From the NCBI RefSeq assembly GCF_031569985.1, contig NZ_JAMQKA010000013.1, forward strand, positions 81,509 through 145,508: a stretch of DNA of 64,000 bases, in the 5' to 3' direction. Of this stretch, positions 54,094-63,479 are shown piece by piece (position 1 is the first letter of the stretch; each line of letters opens with the position of its first letter). This DNA is from JAMQKA01 sp031569985. Its GTDB lineage: Bacteria > Bacteroidota > Rhodothermia > Balneolales > Balneolaceae. Below the pieces are notes generated by a model. That model saw only the letters and a program-made list of their open reading frames with translations. It made no database searches and was not told the origin of the DNA. The translations under genes and the position numbers were made by a program.

Positions 54094-54758
54094 ATGGCAA
54101 ACGTATTAATAACAGGGGCCACCGGGATGGTGGGAAAAGGAGTACTGCTGGAATGTATCCAACATCCTCAAATTGAGTCAATTACACTTATCAGTCGTTC
54201 ACCTGTGGACATAGAAAGCCCCAAGATTAAGCAAGTTTTACTCGAGGATTTTATGGAGATGGGTACGGTGAAAGACCAATTGGGACACATTGATGGGTGC
54301 TTTCACTGTATGGGCGTTTCGTCAGTGGGCATAAGTGAAGAGAAGTACACAAAGCTTACATTTAAAGTCACTAAAAAATTGGCGGATATGTGTTTTGAAC
54401 TTAATCCGGACATGACGTTCATTTATGTATCGGGGTTAGGCACTGATAGCACAGAAGAGGGCAAGCAAATGTGGGCAAGGGTTAAGGGCAAGACGGAAAA
54501 TTATATTCTGGGGAAAGGATTTAAAAGGCCTACATGTTTCGACCGGGATTAATTATCCCTGAAAAAGGAATAACATCACGCACCAAGCTGTATAATGCCA
54601 TTTATATCATCATGAGACCTTTTTATCCGCTCCTGAAAAAAATGAAGAGTATAACAACGACAACAATAATTGGCCGGGCAATGATAAATTTACAACTTAA
54701 GCCCAAGTATAATCTTGCTCATCTCGATAATAAAGATGTTAATAGAATAGCCGATTAA
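54094..54758 (+). pseudogene. NAD(P)-binding epimerase-like gene with a frameshift
   Basis: The first frame (152 residues) starts MANVLITGATGMVGKGVLLE, a Rossmann GxTGxVG motif, and continues through FIYVSGLGTDS. It ends abruptly after GKGFKRPTCFDRD. The second frame starts in the overlap with MFRPGLIIPEKGITSRTKL, the expected continuation. One base change near 54525 would restore a single protein of about 220 residues. It may be a real pseudogene or a sequencing error. Family: atypical short-chain dehydrogenase/epimerase. Confidence 0.78.
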
Positions 54759-54893
54759 AATAGGGGGGATTTATGGTTAATGTGAAAAGCGGTCTTGGGG
54801 GAAAGTGTTTGTAATAGGACTCCAAATCCATCCAATGTGTACAAAATCTGGTCCCCGGTTTAACTTGAAGTTAGATTGCGCACGGGTTTGGGA

Positions 54894-56573
54894 TCAGGCG
54901 ATAACAGGGTTACTAAGTTCAGAAAAATATTGATGTAGGAGCTGTACAGCAATAGACCCTTCGCCCACCGCAGATGCCACGCGTTTTACCGAGCGGTATC
55001 GTACATCACCAGCAGCAAAGATACCCGGAGTGCTGGTTTCGAGAGATAGCGGTGACCGCCTGAGCGGCCATCGATGGAGACCCTCTTTGTTTTCCATGAC
55101 ATCCTGGCCTGTAAAAATATATCCCTGCCGGTTTCTCGCGACAACATTGGCGAGCCAATCTGTTTTGGGTTCAGCTCCAATCATAGCAAACAGTGCAGTG
55201 GTGGGAATCTCCTCTATTTTCTTTGTGGCCCGGTCTTGAATCGTGACAGCCTCAAGCTTTCCATCTCCCTCTCCATCAATAATTTTAACCCCGAGCCGAA
55301 CATGGATATTCGGAGTTTCTTTTATTTCCGTAATAAGGTAATCCGACATGCTTTTGGTTAATGAATCTCCACGAACAAGCAAGGTGACGGATGATGTATA
55401 TTTTGCAAAGTATGAGGCTGCCTGGCCGGCTGAATTTCCCGCTCCAACAATACACACGGATTGCCCCCGCATGGCTTGAGCTTCACTTCCAGCGGCACCG
55501 TAAAACACGCCCGTACCTATTAGAGACTCAAGACTGGGTATTCCCAGGCGTCGCCATGATACACCCGTTGCAATAACAACGGCTTTAGTTGTAATCTCCC
55601 GTCCGTCAGCTACACGTACGGTGTGTACCGATCCGTTGGATCTAATCTCGGTAACTTCCTGTGAAAATACGATATTGGCTCCAAACAGCCAGGCTTGCTC
55701 ACAAGTACGATAGGCAAAATCGTGACCGCCAATTCCCCATGTAAACCCCGGAAAGTTACGAATGAGGGAACTTGCACCTGCCTGACCTCCCGAAATCTGT
55801 TTCTCAATCACTACCGTTTCGAATCCCTCCGAGGCGGAATATACAGCTGCCGAAAGTCCTGCAGGACCTGCACCGATAATTGCTATATCATATACTTTTT
55901 CACTGAGTTGCGTGCCGCCGCCAAAAGCCTCAATAATATTTGCATTTGAGGGTTCAACCAGGACCCGGCCGTCATGCCTGATAGCAATTGGCAGCCGTGA
56001 GCCATCTTGCCCGGACTCGTCTAGAAGCGACCTGCCTTCGTCTGAATCTTCCGAATAATATTTGTAAGGTATATGCATTCGGATGAGAAGATCCCTGATT
56101 TCATGGGCCCTGGCATTCAGCATTGGACCGACTATTTTGAACATCAAAAATCCGCCTTCCCGGGAGGACTCCCACGCTGTAAGAAACTCACTTAAGGCAG
56201 GGTAGAGTCCTTGTTCAGGAAACCAGGGCTTCACCAGGTGGTAGTCAATCTGGCCGAGCATCATAGCCGGAACACTTGGATTTGCCTTTGTATAATCACG
56301 TTCCACCAGGAGAATTCGTTTTGCAGCCGGGTGCAGTTTGTGAGCTTGTATAAGAAAGTCCACTCCGGTTATTCCAGCCATTTCCTGGTCAGCAATTATA
56401 AGTGCAATAAGTTCATGTTGCGATGCCCACATTTCTAACTTGGCTAAAGCGAAATTGGGGTTTGCTTCACAGAAAATTCTATAGTCGTTACCAAAGCGTT
56501 TGTGGATATCCCGTTGGAGTGCTTTAAGTACGGATTGTTCGTGAGATATTAAAAATATAATCGGTTTGTCCAT
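54894..56573 (-). CDS. Receiver domain fused to thioredoxin-reductase-like flavoprotein lacking CxxC
   Basis: 559 residues. Residues 1-130 are a response-regulator receiver with the phospho-Asp in LIIADQEMAGITG and Lys in YHLVKPW. A linker with a thioredoxin-like fold (about 145-220) follows. The C-terminal part (about 228-550) is a thioredoxin-reductase-type flavoprotein: AIIGAGPAGLSAAVYSAS for FAD, VCIVGAGNSAGQAASYFA for NAD(P)H and TPGIFAAGDVRYRSVKRVAS. The redox pair expected before the NADPH motif reads VFYGAAGSEAQ, so no CxxC exists. It cannot reduce thioredoxin in the standard way. Single gene; no sensor kinase is encoded nearby. Confidence 0.85.
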   Translation of the reverse strand: MDKPIIFLISHEQSVLKALQRDIHKRFGNDYRIFCEANPNFALAKLEMWASQHELIALIIADQEMAGITGVDFLIQAHKLHPAAKRILLVERDYTKANPSVPAMMLGQIDYHLVKPWFPEQGLYPALSEFLTAWESSREGGFLMFKIVGPMLNARAHEIRDLLIRMHIPYKYYSEDSDEGRSLLDESGQDGSRLPIAIRHDGRVLVEPSNANIIEAFGGGTQLSEKVYDIAIIGAGPAGLSAAVYSASEGFETVVIEKQISGGQAGASSLIRNFPGFTWGIGGHDFAYRTCEQAWLFGANIVFSQEVTEIRSNGSVHTVRVADGREITTKAVVIATGVSWRRLGIPSLESLIGTGVFYGAAGSEAQAMRGQSVCIVGAGNSAGQAASYFAKYTSSVTLLVRGDSLTKSMSDYLITEIKETPNIHVRLGVKIIDGEGDGKLEAVTIQDRATKKIEEIPTTALFAMIGAEPKTDWLANVVARNRQGYIFTGQDVMENKEGLHRWPLRRSPLSLETSTPGIFAAGDVRYRSVKRVASAVGEGSIAVQLLHQYFSELSNPVIA

Positions 56574-56911
56574 GGCCTCAGGAATTTGTGGTCAGGGTCC
56601 TCAAACCATTGGTGAATAGCTGACCGGCTTATTTTGGTAAAGAAATGTTATTTACGCTTTAGCGACCCGGAAAGTTTCGATAGACGACAGATATATTCTG
56701 CATTTTCTGAATTTATCTATTCAGGATAAATAGTACAATAACAACAAGTTAACCCGCTGCAAATAATAATGCGTTTACCTGGAGGCAAGTTTTCCGGGCG
56801 GAACACAAGCCATGATTATCTTGGTTTCCTTTATCCCGAAAACCTTGTCAGGGCGAAGGGGAGTGAGGCACGTCCGATTAATGCGATTGCAGGGCGTATT
56901 TTGCCTGTAGA
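56574..56911. other. Intergenic gap with nothing recognised
   Basis: About 340 bases between two - strand genes. An open frame on the + strand here runs antisense into the next gene and is not supported. It must hold the promoter of the flavoprotein gene. Confidence 0.35.
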
Positions 56912-57226
56912 CTACCCTTCGTCCAATACCTCATACGATGTTGGCTGCGGTGATTCAACAAACGCACCTGATACGGCCGATGCAAATTTCTTCACATCCG
57001 CGCCCGCTAAAAACGTATCACGTTCTGCTTTTGACGCCCACCGTTCCACATTAACAGTTACGGCAGGATTCTCAGCGGAGCGAAAAACACTATACTCGAT
57101 GCAGCCTGACTGTGCCCGTGCAGCTTTTGCCACATCACGCAACGCTTTTTGAACTATTTTTTTCTTCCCTGGTTTGGCTTCAGCTGTTGTCATGATAACG
57201 AGATTGGAGTTTTTCATTTTGTCCAT
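56912..57226 (-). CDS. Antibiotic-biosynthesis-monooxygenase (ABM) family protein
   Basis: 104 residues. NLVIMTTAEAKPGKKKIVQ, a central CIEYSVFRSAENPA and VNVERWASKAERDTFL match the ferredoxin-like ABM/YgiN fold of quinol and other cofactor-free monooxygenases. A second Met three codons in (57217) gives better spacing from the gagagga Shine-Dalgarno. It is followed on the same strand by nothing within 300 bases; the SRPBCC gene lies just upstream. Confidence 0.82.
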   Translation of the reverse strand: MDKMKNSNLVIMTTAEAKPGKKKIVQKALRDVAKAARAQSGCIEYSVFRSAENPAVTVNVERWASKAERDTFLAGADVKKFASAVSGAFVESPQPTSYEVLDEG

Positions 57227-57252
57227 TCCTCTCTAATAATTATTAAAACAAG

Positions 57253-57747
57253 TTAAGCGTTAGGGTGATTGTCGAGAGTTGTTTGCTGCACCGACCTGTC
57301 TTTCTGACCTTTTAGAGTGGGATCTCCTTTACCTTTCGTGATTAAGTTGAACAGACTGTGGTTAATGTAGGTATTCCAAGCGTCGGTGCAGACGGCGTGG
57401 CATTCATATTCAGGCACGAGCCCAACATGCGTAAATGTAATCTCTGTTTTGTCACCTTGCCTGGTAATTTCAAAAATAATATCTGTGCCTGTCCACTCGG
57501 TCTTCTCCTCAACGAAGCTAAAGTAGTTTTGTAGAACGTGCCATGCCACTTTCTTGCCAGGTATAAGTTCGGTGATCTTGAACGTACAACGGTGAATGTC
57601 CTGGTAGTGGTAATAAAATATACCGGGCTTGTCGGTCTCGCCTTCAATATTTTCCGACCACCATCCACGGACGTTGTTGATGGCGTTAAATACTTCTTCT
57701 GGAGTTTGTTCTACCAGCAGGGTAGTACTGAAATTTTGATTTTTCAT
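57253..57747 (-). CDS. SRPBCC/AHSA1-family protein
   Basis: 164 residues of the START-like AHSA1 group. The opening FSTTLLVEQTPEEVFNAINN, then GWWSENIEGETDKPG and a late TFTHVGLVPEYECHAVCTD are typical. The fold forms a hydrophobic ligand pocket. It lies 26 bases before the ABM gene on the same strand, so the two are probably one operon. It diverges from the AraC-type regulator gene at 57893, a plausible controller. Confidence 0.82.
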   Translation of the reverse strand: MKNQNFSTTLLVEQTPEEVFNAINNVRGWWSENIEGETDKPGIFYYHYQDIHRCTFKITELIPGKKVAWHVLQNYFSFVEEKTEWTGTDIIFEITRQGDKTEITFTHVGLVPEYECHAVCTDAWNTYINHSLFNLITKGKGDPTLKGQKDRSVQQTTLDNHPNA

Positions 57748-57892
57748 TTGTTCAACCTCATTTATTCTTTAGTGTTTGTAATTTTATACAACAAATATAC
57801 CGTCTAAATGCTACTTTGTTAGAGGGTAAAATAGACTTTGTAACGGGTTGATTTAGACATGGTTGCATTTATAACTTGGCAAGAAAAATGTT

Positions 57893-58873
57893 ATGAAACA
57901 TCTAACCATCATCGTTCCTGAAGGGCAAAATAATCTGGAAAGCATCGTTGGTCCTTATAATATATTTACAAGAGCCAATGAGCATTGGAAGGGGAGCGGC
58001 AGAAAACCGTTGTTTAAAATTGAATTGGCCGGTATTTCAAAGGAAGTGGATTTCTATGACGACTTATTTTCGGTGAAACCACAGACCGATATTTCTGCAA
58101 TACCCAAAACCGATCTCATCATTATTCCTTCATTGAATCATAATTACCGTGAAGCGGTGAAGGGAAACCAAGAGCTGATTGACTGGATTGCAAAACAGTA
58201 TAAGGAGGGGGCTGAAGTAGCAAGTATTTGCACGGGTGCCTTTCTGCTGGCATCATCTGGGTTGCTGGATGGGAAAAGCTGCTCTACGCATTGGTCTGTT
58301 GCGGATAACTTCCGGAGTATGTTCCCAAAAGTGGATTTACAGACTGATAAATTGATTACGGATGAGAAAGGCATTTACACGAACGGTGGTGCTTATTCCT
58401 TCCTAAACCTAATGGTTTATCTTGTTGAGAAATATTATGACAGACAAACAGCCATTTTTTGTTCCAAAGTATTCCAGATTGAAATGGACCGGCAAAATCA
58501 GTCGGCATTTATCATATTTAAAGGACAGAAGATGCACGAAGATGAAATAGTAAAAGAAGCACAGGACTACATTGAAAGCAACGTGCAGAAAAAAATATCT
58601 ATTAAACAATTGGCTTCCAGGTTTGCTGTCAGCAGACGGCAGTTTGACCGAAGATTTATTGAAGCGACTGGGAACACCCCCTTTGAATATTTGCAGCGGG
58701 TAAAAGTAGAAGCGGCCAAGAAACTACTGGAAGCAGGCAGAAAAACAGTTTCGGAAGCAATGTATGAGGTGGGCTATTCCGATGCCAGTGCCTTTCGTAA
58801 AGTATTTAAAGAAGTTACTAGTCTTTCGCCTGTGGAGTATAGAAACAGGTACAATAAAGAAGCGGCGGTTTGA
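57893..58873 (+). CDS. GlxA-family transcriptional regulator (DJ-1/PfpI plus AraC HTH)
   Basis: 326 residues. Residues about 1-190 are a DJ-1/PfpI-like domain with the nucleophile-elbow cysteine in VASICTGAFLLASSG. Residues about 225-326 are the double helix-turn-helix of AraC proteins (KKISIKQLASRFAVSRRQF and VGYSDASAFRKVFKEVT). Such proteins activate or repress nearby genes. The divergent ABM/SRPBCC pair shares its upstream region. Confidence 0.9.
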   Translation: MKHLTIIVPEGQNNLESIVGPYNIFTRANEHWKGSGRKPLFKIELAGISKEVDFYDDLFSVKPQTDISAIPKTDLIIIPSLNHNYREAVKGNQELIDWIAKQYKEGAEVASICTGAFLLASSGLLDGKSCSTHWSVADNFRSMFPKVDLQTDKLITDEKGIYTNGGAYSFLNLMVYLVEKYYDRQTAIFCSKVFQIEMDRQNQSAFIIFKGQKMHEDEIVKEAQDYIESNVQKKISIKQLASRFAVSRRQFDRRFIEATGNTPFEYLQRVKVEAAKKLLEAGRKTVSEAMYEVGYSDASAFRKVFKEVTSLSPVEYRNRYNKEAAV

Positions 58874-59034
58874 TAAAGCTTTAGGAAGATAATATTCCTG
58901 GCGGAATCAAAAATAGGGAGGCAAGGTTTAAACCAGTTAGTCGATGGCTGATGGTTATTCAAGCATCAATTCGTGATTCTAAAAGGAGGAAACGGCTGGT
59001 TTATCTGCAATTTTTTAAAACCCATTTCCAATGC

Positions 59035-59130
59035 CCCAGTAATAATAAAGGTACATTAAGTAATAATAAGGGTCTCATTATTACTTAATAAGACTCTTAT
59101 TATTACTGCATATAGGTCTTATTATTGTAA
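59035..59130. repeat. AT-rich tandem repeat of about 21-23 bases
   Basis: Four or five imperfect units built on agtaataataagg and the reverse-oriented cttattattact, so inverted copies are mixed in. It is followed by a hairpin-like ggccgtacttttggtcc and catgcggc. The layout mirrors that of 43809-44010 next to the intact HU/Ig gene. Confidence 0.6.
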
Positions 59131-59179
59131 GGCCGTACTTTTGGTCCCAACATGCGGCTTTTGATGCTACCGTAGATTC

Positions 59180-59295
59180 GAATCAGGCAACGTTAGTGTT
59201 GTTATCTACTCAGGCCTTTGGTATGCTGTAGTTTGGTCCGCACCTCCGCCCCGCTGGCCAGCCACTCCGAGACATAGAACCAGACCTTTGAGTTA
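59180..59295 (-). pseudogene. Decayed 3' end of an HU/Ig-domain gene
   Basis: ggtccgcacctccgccccgc, tggccagccactccgaga and caggcaacgttagtgttg align in order with 44031-44150, the 3' end of the HU/Ig gene (ggcccgcacctcc, gctggccagcccctccg, caggcgatggtgagtgttg). Frames are broken and the 5' two thirds are missing. Confidence 0.65.
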
Positions 59296-59457
59296 TTATG
59301 CAGCTGTATCGTCTAAATATGTCTCCGTATCTTAGGGGCCAAATAGAAAACAGGTCTGCTTTACAGGTTAGTATTATAAGATTAAAAACATCTTGTTATA
59401 TTTGCACCCCTGAATTTATGGGGGGAATGACATTTCTCTTAATACTATCAATAATTA

Positions 59458-61209
59458 ATGAATGGGGATATGAGTTTCAGTTTCTTTGATTTTCTGCAAA
59501 TAGTTGGTTCGTTGGGAATCTTTATTTACGGGATGAAAGTGTTCAGTGATGGCCTTCAAAAGGTTGCAGGAAATAAGCTACGGACTATTCTAAAAGGAAT
59601 GACCAAAACAAGATTCCGTGGAATTCTTACCGGCTTTACCTCTACTGCCATTACCCAATCCTCGTCCACAACAACGGTTATGGTGGTTAGTTTTGTGAAT
59701 GCAGGCCTTATAACCTTTATCGAATCGACAGGTGTAATTATGGGTGCCAATATTGGCACTACCGTCACCACGTGGATCATTTCGATCTTTGGATTCAAGA
59801 TGCAAATCACCCCGATTGCAATTATGCTGATCGGTATCTTTTTCCCATTCATCTTTTTCGGTCGTGAAAGATTGCGCAACCTTGCCGAAGGCATGATCGG
59901 GTTCGGTATCCTGTTTATCGGTCTCGATTTCATAAAGAACAGTGTGCCAAACATCCAAGATAATCCTGAAATGTTTATGTTCCTGGATCAATTCACTGAG
60001 TTTGGTTTTGCTTCGATCGTAATTTTTGTCATTGCCGGTACACTCTTGACATTAATCACCCAGTCTTCTTCTGCCGCTGCGGCTATTACGCTTGTTATGT
60101 TATTCCAGGGATGGATCGAGTTCCCGATGGCGGCCGCCATGGTGTTGGGAGAAAATATTGGTACGACGGTAACCGCTAATATTGCCGCTGTAGTTGGGAA
60201 TGTATATGCCAAGCGGGCCGCCCGGTTTCACTTTGTCTTTAATGTCGTTGGGGTAATATGGATGCTGTTGTTGATCCACCCGTTCATTATGGGTATAGAT
60301 TCGGTAATGGGATACTTTTTACCCGGTCACGGTTCCATATTGAACGCAGCCGACGAAATCGGGAGGGCAAATGCCACGCTTGCCCTTTCTTTATTCCACA
60401 CTACGTTCAATGTAGTCAATGTGCTGCTGCTTGTTGGCTTCGTCCCATATATTGTCCGCTTGATAAAGAAATATCAGACGGAGAAGAAAGATACCCAGCA
60501 TCGTTTGCAGTATATTTCGTCAGGGATGATGTCTTCTCCCGAACTGTCAATGTCCCAGGCGCATAAAGAGATCGAACTTTTTGCCAAGCTGATTGAAAAA
60601 ATGCATTTCAGCATGAGGGGGCTGTTATTTAATAAGCAGAACAAGCGAGAACGGTTTTTGAAGAAGATTGAAAAAAGAGAGAAAATCACCGACAACATTG
60701 AGTTGGAAATTGCCGAATACCTGACCAAAATTTCCAGCTACAATCTGACGGAAGATGCAAGTCGACGAATTCGTGCCATGCACAGTATGATTAATGATCT
60801 TGAACGGGTTGGAGATATCTATTTCCAAATGTCAAAAACCTTTGAACGAATGCAGTCTGAGGGAAATGAATTGCCGCCCGAGGCGATGGACAAGATCAGT
60901 AAAATGCTTGATTTAGTACATGATTCTATTCGCAATGTCCGCGAAAACCTTGAGCAGGATAATGGACCTATTGACCTGGAAACGTCCATGCATCTTGAGA
61001 ATGCGATTGATCTGTATCGTGACGAATTACAGGAGTTTCATTATGATCAGCTTGAAGATAAAGTTTATTCGACGAAGGTTGGGTTTATATTCCTCGATTA
61101 CCTGAACCGGTTGGAAAAAATTGGGGATCACCTTTTTAATGTAAATGAGGCACTCGCGGGTAAAAAAGTAAAATCTGCCTATGAAAAGGTGATTGAGGAA
61201 CGAGCTTAA
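59458..61209 (+). CDS. Na/Pi cotransporter-family protein with PhoU-like C-terminus
   Basis: 583 residues. The membrane part carries the two inverted repeats of the NptA/SLC34-like family, each with a QSSS motif: STAITQSSSTTTVMVV near residue 65 and LITQSSSAAAAITLV near 200. GANIGTTVT and GENIGTTVTANIAA follow each. The last 220 residues are helical and PhoU-like (IRAMHSMINDLERVGDIYFQ and YLNRLEKIGDHLFN). The family imports phosphate with sodium. An internal ATG at 59470 is an alternative start. Confidence 0.9.
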   Translation: MNGDMSFSFFDFLQIVGSLGIFIYGMKVFSDGLQKVAGNKLRTILKGMTKTRFRGILTGFTSTAITQSSSTTTVMVVSFVNAGLITFIESTGVIMGANIGTTVTTWIISIFGFKMQITPIAIMLIGIFFPFIFFGRERLRNLAEGMIGFGILFIGLDFIKNSVPNIQDNPEMFMFLDQFTEFGFASIVIFVIAGTLLTLITQSSSAAAAITLVMLFQGWIEFPMAAAMVLGENIGTTVTANIAAVVGNVYAKRAARFHFVFNVVGVIWMLLLIHPFIMGIDSVMGYFLPGHGSILNAADEIGRANATLALSLFHTTFNVVNVLLLVGFVPYIVRLIKKYQTEKKDTQHRLQYISSGMMSSPELSMSQAHKEIELFAKLIEKMHFSMRGLLFNKQNKRERFLKKIEKREKITDNIELEIAEYLTKISSYNLTEDASRRIRAMHSMINDLERVGDIYFQMSKTFERMQSEGNELPPEAMDKISKMLDLVHDSIRNVRENLEQDNGPIDLETSMHLENAIDLYRDELQEFHYDQLEDKVYSTKVGFIFLDYLNRLEKIGDHLFNVNEALAGKKVKSAYEKVIEERA

Positions 61210-61299
61210 TGGCCTTCTTTATGGCAGCCTAAAGATATATGACCTACAAAGCTGGTGAATTATATATCGTATACAGAGGAGAGAATGCGTTCCCGATCT

Positions 61300-61450
61300 G
61301 CTTTTGAGCGTCAGACGAGTACCGCCGCAGAGCGATGGTACCAAACAATATGAGGAAGAATCCTTTCAACACTTCATCACCTTTCAACCTCAAACCTTCC
61401 GACCTTTAACTTTTGGACCTTCGACCGTTTGATCAACATTTGCCTTCAAT
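61300..61450 (-). repeat. Partial copy of the composite repeat (inverted)
   Basis: taccgccgcagagcgatgg followed by ccaaacaatatgaggaag and ttcaacactt tracts matches 45990-46200 and, inverted, 28230-28400. The rest of 61210-61710 is AT-rich and shows no gene. Confidence 0.6.
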
Positions 61451-61710
61451 GACACGCGCTAAAATGAGAACTAACCAGGATTCTTAAAGTCAACACCAAA
61501 CGAAATAATAATATTAATACAACGTATTGCTATTACTATACTTAGCCGTAAGTATATATATGTAAACTACTATTTAATAATAGAATAATGGAAAATAACT
61601 GGCATTTTAAAGTATAAGTTACTAATGTCAGCTGGGTACAAAAAGGCGAATCTGCCAAGAGGATCGTGCTTTAAAAGCGCAGAAACGGGTGTTAGACACA
61701 AAATATACGT

Positions 61711-62007
61711 ATGGCTACAGATACAATTTATCCTACGGGACCGATAGAGAATTTTATACATCAGGTAACAGCTTTACAACAATTCAGGAAGAAACATGAG
61801 CGGAGATTTGAGGAATTGACTGAGCGTGAGAAAGAGATTCTTTCCTTAATAGCTGATGGTATGAACAACCCCTCCATCGCTGATGACCTCGACATATCCA
61901 GGGCAACCGTGCAAAACCACCGGGCCCGGGTACGGGACAAACTTAACATTAATAGTCAGACGGGCTATATAAAATATGCGCTGGCTTATGACCTGATTGA
62001 ATTCTAA
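61711..62007 (+). CDS. LuxR-type HTH protein without sensor domain
   Basis: 98 residues. The LuxR helix-turn-helix is intact: FEELTEREKEILSLIADGM, then ADDLDISRATVQNHRARVRD and KLNIN. The final YIKYALAYDLIEF is shared with the two larger regulators downstream. The 30-residue N-terminus is too short for a sensor domain. It may be a truncated duplicate or a stand-alone DNA-binding protein. It ends 19 bases before the next gene. Confidence 0.82.
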   Translation: MATDTIYPTGPIENFIHQVTALQQFRKKHERRFEELTEREKEILSLIADGMNNPSIADDLDISRATVQNHRARVRDKLNINSQTGYIKYALAYDLIEF

Positions 62008-62026
62008 AGATAAAACATGGGGATTG

Positions 62027-62734
62027 ATGGCTTACTTGACTGAGCAAGAGCAGCTTGAGCGTTTTGAATATTATACCCTCCAGTTGGAGGAAAGATTATT
62101 AGAAGGAGAAAGTTTCGAGACAATTGGTGATCAGATTCCGTTTGGTCTTCAGCTGAGCGATCCAACCGACTTTAGACTAAGGAAAGCAAACAAAAAGATT
62201 ACTGAGTATAGTGGCTTCAGTAAGGAAGAAGTTTATGAAAAATGGGATGAATATATCAAAATTGTCCATCCTTCCACTATAAAGAGTATTCTCCAATTCT
62301 TGCCTGCATTCTATGCAACTGGAAGAGCTCAACAGACATTGGCCTTTGTCCAATACGTAAAGACATTCCAGGAATCAGATTTTTCTCCCTATATATCCTT
62401 TACAAAACCATCCAGATTATCCAGTGGTTTGTTACTATGGCTTACGGTGAATCCTTCGCAATTTGGCAAAGAGACGAGAAAGATTGAACGCATCATACGC
62501 ATGGATGAGTTCAAGCTGAAGCACTTTAAGCGTTTTCAACAACTTACCGACCGGGAAGTCGACGTACTGAAGCTGTTGGCGAATGGACATAACAACCCAG
62601 CTATTGCAGAGAAACTATACCTCTCCCGGAGTACGGTAGAAACCCACCGGAAAAATATTAAAAAGAAACTTGAGCTTAATTCCTATAAAGATCTGATCAA
62701 ATATGCGTTTGCGTTTAACCTGGTCGAAATTTAG
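62027..62734 (+). CDS. LuxR-type regulator, tandem paralogue 1
   Basis: 235 residues from the ATG at 62027, chosen because the paralogue at 62767 starts at the same point (YLTEQEQLERFEYYTLQLEE). Residues about 20-150 form an alpha/beta domain that could be PAS-like (a KKITEYSGFSKEEVYEKWD segment). The C-terminus is a LuxR HTH with FQQLTDREVDVLKLLANGH and YLSRSTVETHRKNIKKKLE. No phospho-acceptor receiver is present, so input is probably a ligand or protein. Confidence 0.83.
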   Translation: MAYLTEQEQLERFEYYTLQLEERLLEGESFETIGDQIPFGLQLSDPTDFRLRKANKKITEYSGFSKEEVYEKWDEYIKIVHPSTIKSILQFLPAFYATGRAQQTLAFVQYVKTFQESDFSPYISFTKPSRLSSGLLLWLTVNPSQFGKETRKIERIIRMDEFKLKHFKRFQQLTDREVDVLKLLANGHNNPAIAEKLYLSRSTVETHRKNIKKKLELNSYKDLIKYAFAFNLVEI

Positions 62735-62766
62735 GGGTATAATTGTAATTAATTGAGGAGAACCTG

Positions 62767-63477
62767 ATGCCTTACTTGACGGAACAAGAGCAGCTTGAGC
62801 GTTTTGAATATTATACTCTCCAGTTGGAGGAACGAATACTTGAAGGGGAGGATCCTGAAGCGGTCGTTGACGAAGTACCATATGTTTCCCACCTGTGCAA
62901 GCCGGGAACTTTTGAGGCAACGTATGCCAACAAGATATATGAAGATTATACAGGTAAGGAATTCGAAGAAATTCAGCAAGGATGGATGAAATTTGTGTTG
63001 ACTACAATTCATCCATCTACTGTAAATAACATACTTAAGTTTCTCCCGGGCTTGTATGAAAGAAAGAATGTTAACCAGACAATTTCTTTCATACAGTATG
63101 TTAAAAACCCCAAAGATAACAGATATTTCCCACTTATAACTTTAACAAAACCAACAAAGTTGGATAACGGGATGCTTCTTTGGGTGCAACCGCGACCTGA
63201 TGATTTTGGGAAGCATACCAAGAAGATGGAGCGTATCGTCCGGATGGACGAGTTCAAGCTTAAACACTTTAAACGTTTCCAGCAGCTCACCAACCGGGAA
63301 GTCGATGTCTTGAAACTGCTGGCCAACGGCTGTAATAATCCCCAAATAGCAGAACAACTATTTCTATCAAGAAGTACAGTGGAAACCCACCGCAAAAACT
63401 TAAAGCGAAAACTGGAGCTTAACTCCCTGCGCGACCTGATGCGTTATGCTTTTGCATTTAATCTTGTTGAGGTCTGA
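62767..63477 (+). CDS. LuxR-type regulator, tandem paralogue 2
   Basis: 236 residues, closely similar to the product of the preceding gene over its whole length. The N-terminal sensor region differs most (PYVSHLCKPGTFEATYANK), while the HTH (FQQLTNREVDVLKLLANGC, FLSRSTVETHRKNLKRKLE) is nearly the same. An aggaga Shine-Dalgarno precedes the ATG. The pair arose by tandem duplication and has diverged in what it senses. Confidence 0.85.
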   Translation: MPYLTEQEQLERFEYYTLQLEERILEGEDPEAVVDEVPYVSHLCKPGTFEATYANKIYEDYTGKEFEEIQQGWMKFVLTTIHPSTVNNILKFLPGLYERKNVNQTISFIQYVKNPKDNRYFPLITLTKPTKLDNGMLLWVQPRPDDFGKHTKKMERIVRMDEFKLKHFKRFQQLTNREVDVLKLLANGCNNPQIAEQLFLSRSTVETHRKNLKRKLELNSLRDLMRYAFAFNLVEV

Positions 63478-63479
63478 GT

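Noticed and set aside
56769..57152. 127-aa + strand frame
   Set aside because: Most of it is antisense to the ABM-family gene, with no Shine-Dalgarno and no recognisable motif.
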